Assembly: GCA_013176395.1 (NCBI GenBank)
Contig: JABMLP010000018.1
Location: forward strand, 744,001 to 808,000
Source of the DNA: Venturia oleaginea
Taxonomy: Eukaryota; Ascomycota; Dothideomycetes; Venturiales; Venturiaceae
DNA length: 64,000 nucleotides
Direction of reading: 5' to 3'
Under the pieces are notes generated by a model. That model was not told the origin of the DNA, searched no databases, and saw only the letters and a program-made list of their open reading frames with translations. Positions 63,900-64,000 of this stretch are shown here, piece by piece; the stretch's first letter is position 1; each line of letters opens with the position of its first letter. The translations under genes and the position numbers were made by a program.

Positions 63900-64000
63900 A
63901 TACCCATCGAATGAAACAAGTTGTCCTACACTTGAAGAGTGTCTATATGAAGCCGAAGAAGAATCGTGAATACCTAATACATACTAAAAGTCTTATTATA
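63900..64000. other. HGH1 3' flank
   Basis: 101 bp to the window edge, probably the 3' untranslated region. Confidence 0.5.

Noticed and set aside
1..64000. tRNA, rRNA or CRISPR features
   Set aside because: No tRNA-like T-loop and acceptor pairing was noticed by eye, no rRNA blocks, and no regularly spaced repeats; a covariance-model scan would be needed to exclude small RNAs.

Overview
This is nuclear DNA from a filamentous ascomycete (Pezizomycotina). The evidence is many short GT-AG introns with CTAAC/CTAAT-like branch points, fungal-specific proteins (DASH subunit Duo1, Ish1-repeat protein, a HET-domain relic), a Tf1/sushi-type chromovirus and a pogo/Fot1-like relic. A Leotiomycete-like host is my guess only. 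Splice sites were read by eye and checked for phase.

1-13.6 kb: an HMT1-type ABC transporter (-), galactokinase (+), a decayed HET-domain gene (+), IMP 5'-nucleotidase ISN1 with micro-exons (-), and a secreted FAD-linked oxidoreductase (-).

13.6-35.4 kb: mainly housekeeping genes. They are Mediator MED17 (+), tRNA adenosine deaminase TAD2 (-), a basic nuclear-type protein (-), DUO1 with an apparent one-base frame break (+), an RRM-like/Cys-rich protein (+), an arrestin-like locus with broken frames (+), an aquaglyceroporin (-), two unrecognised conserved proteins, and an F-box-like gene beside a truncated relative.

35.8-43.7 kb: a nested mobile-element island. An 870-bp terminal-inverted-repeat element carries an internally deleted pogo/Fot1-type transposase. 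Next to it, a 6,115-bp chromodomain LTR retrotransposon has 204-bp LTRs differing at one base, a 5-bp target duplication and a self-complementary primer site. It sits inside what may be an older TTA-flanked element. Its gag and pol frames are each broken once.

44.2-64 kb: a five-repeat Ish1 protein (-), a small probable mitochondrial protein (-), TFIIF alpha TFG1 (-) sharing a 349-bp promoter with a Cid1-family nucleotidyltransferase (+), an eight-exon sugar transporter (+), an intronless bacterial-type RutA pyrimidine monooxygenase (+), an alpha/beta hydrolase (-), a C2H2 zinc-finger protein (-), a possible small minus-strand gene, and HGH1 (+), which is complete.

Most genes are independent housekeeping loci. 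The best candidates for something unusual are the nested transposon island with its self-priming retroelement, the RutA/hydrolase pair, the ISN1 micro-exons, and several loci (DUO1, the RRM-like gene, the arrestin-like gene) whose frames break where no ordinary intron fits well.
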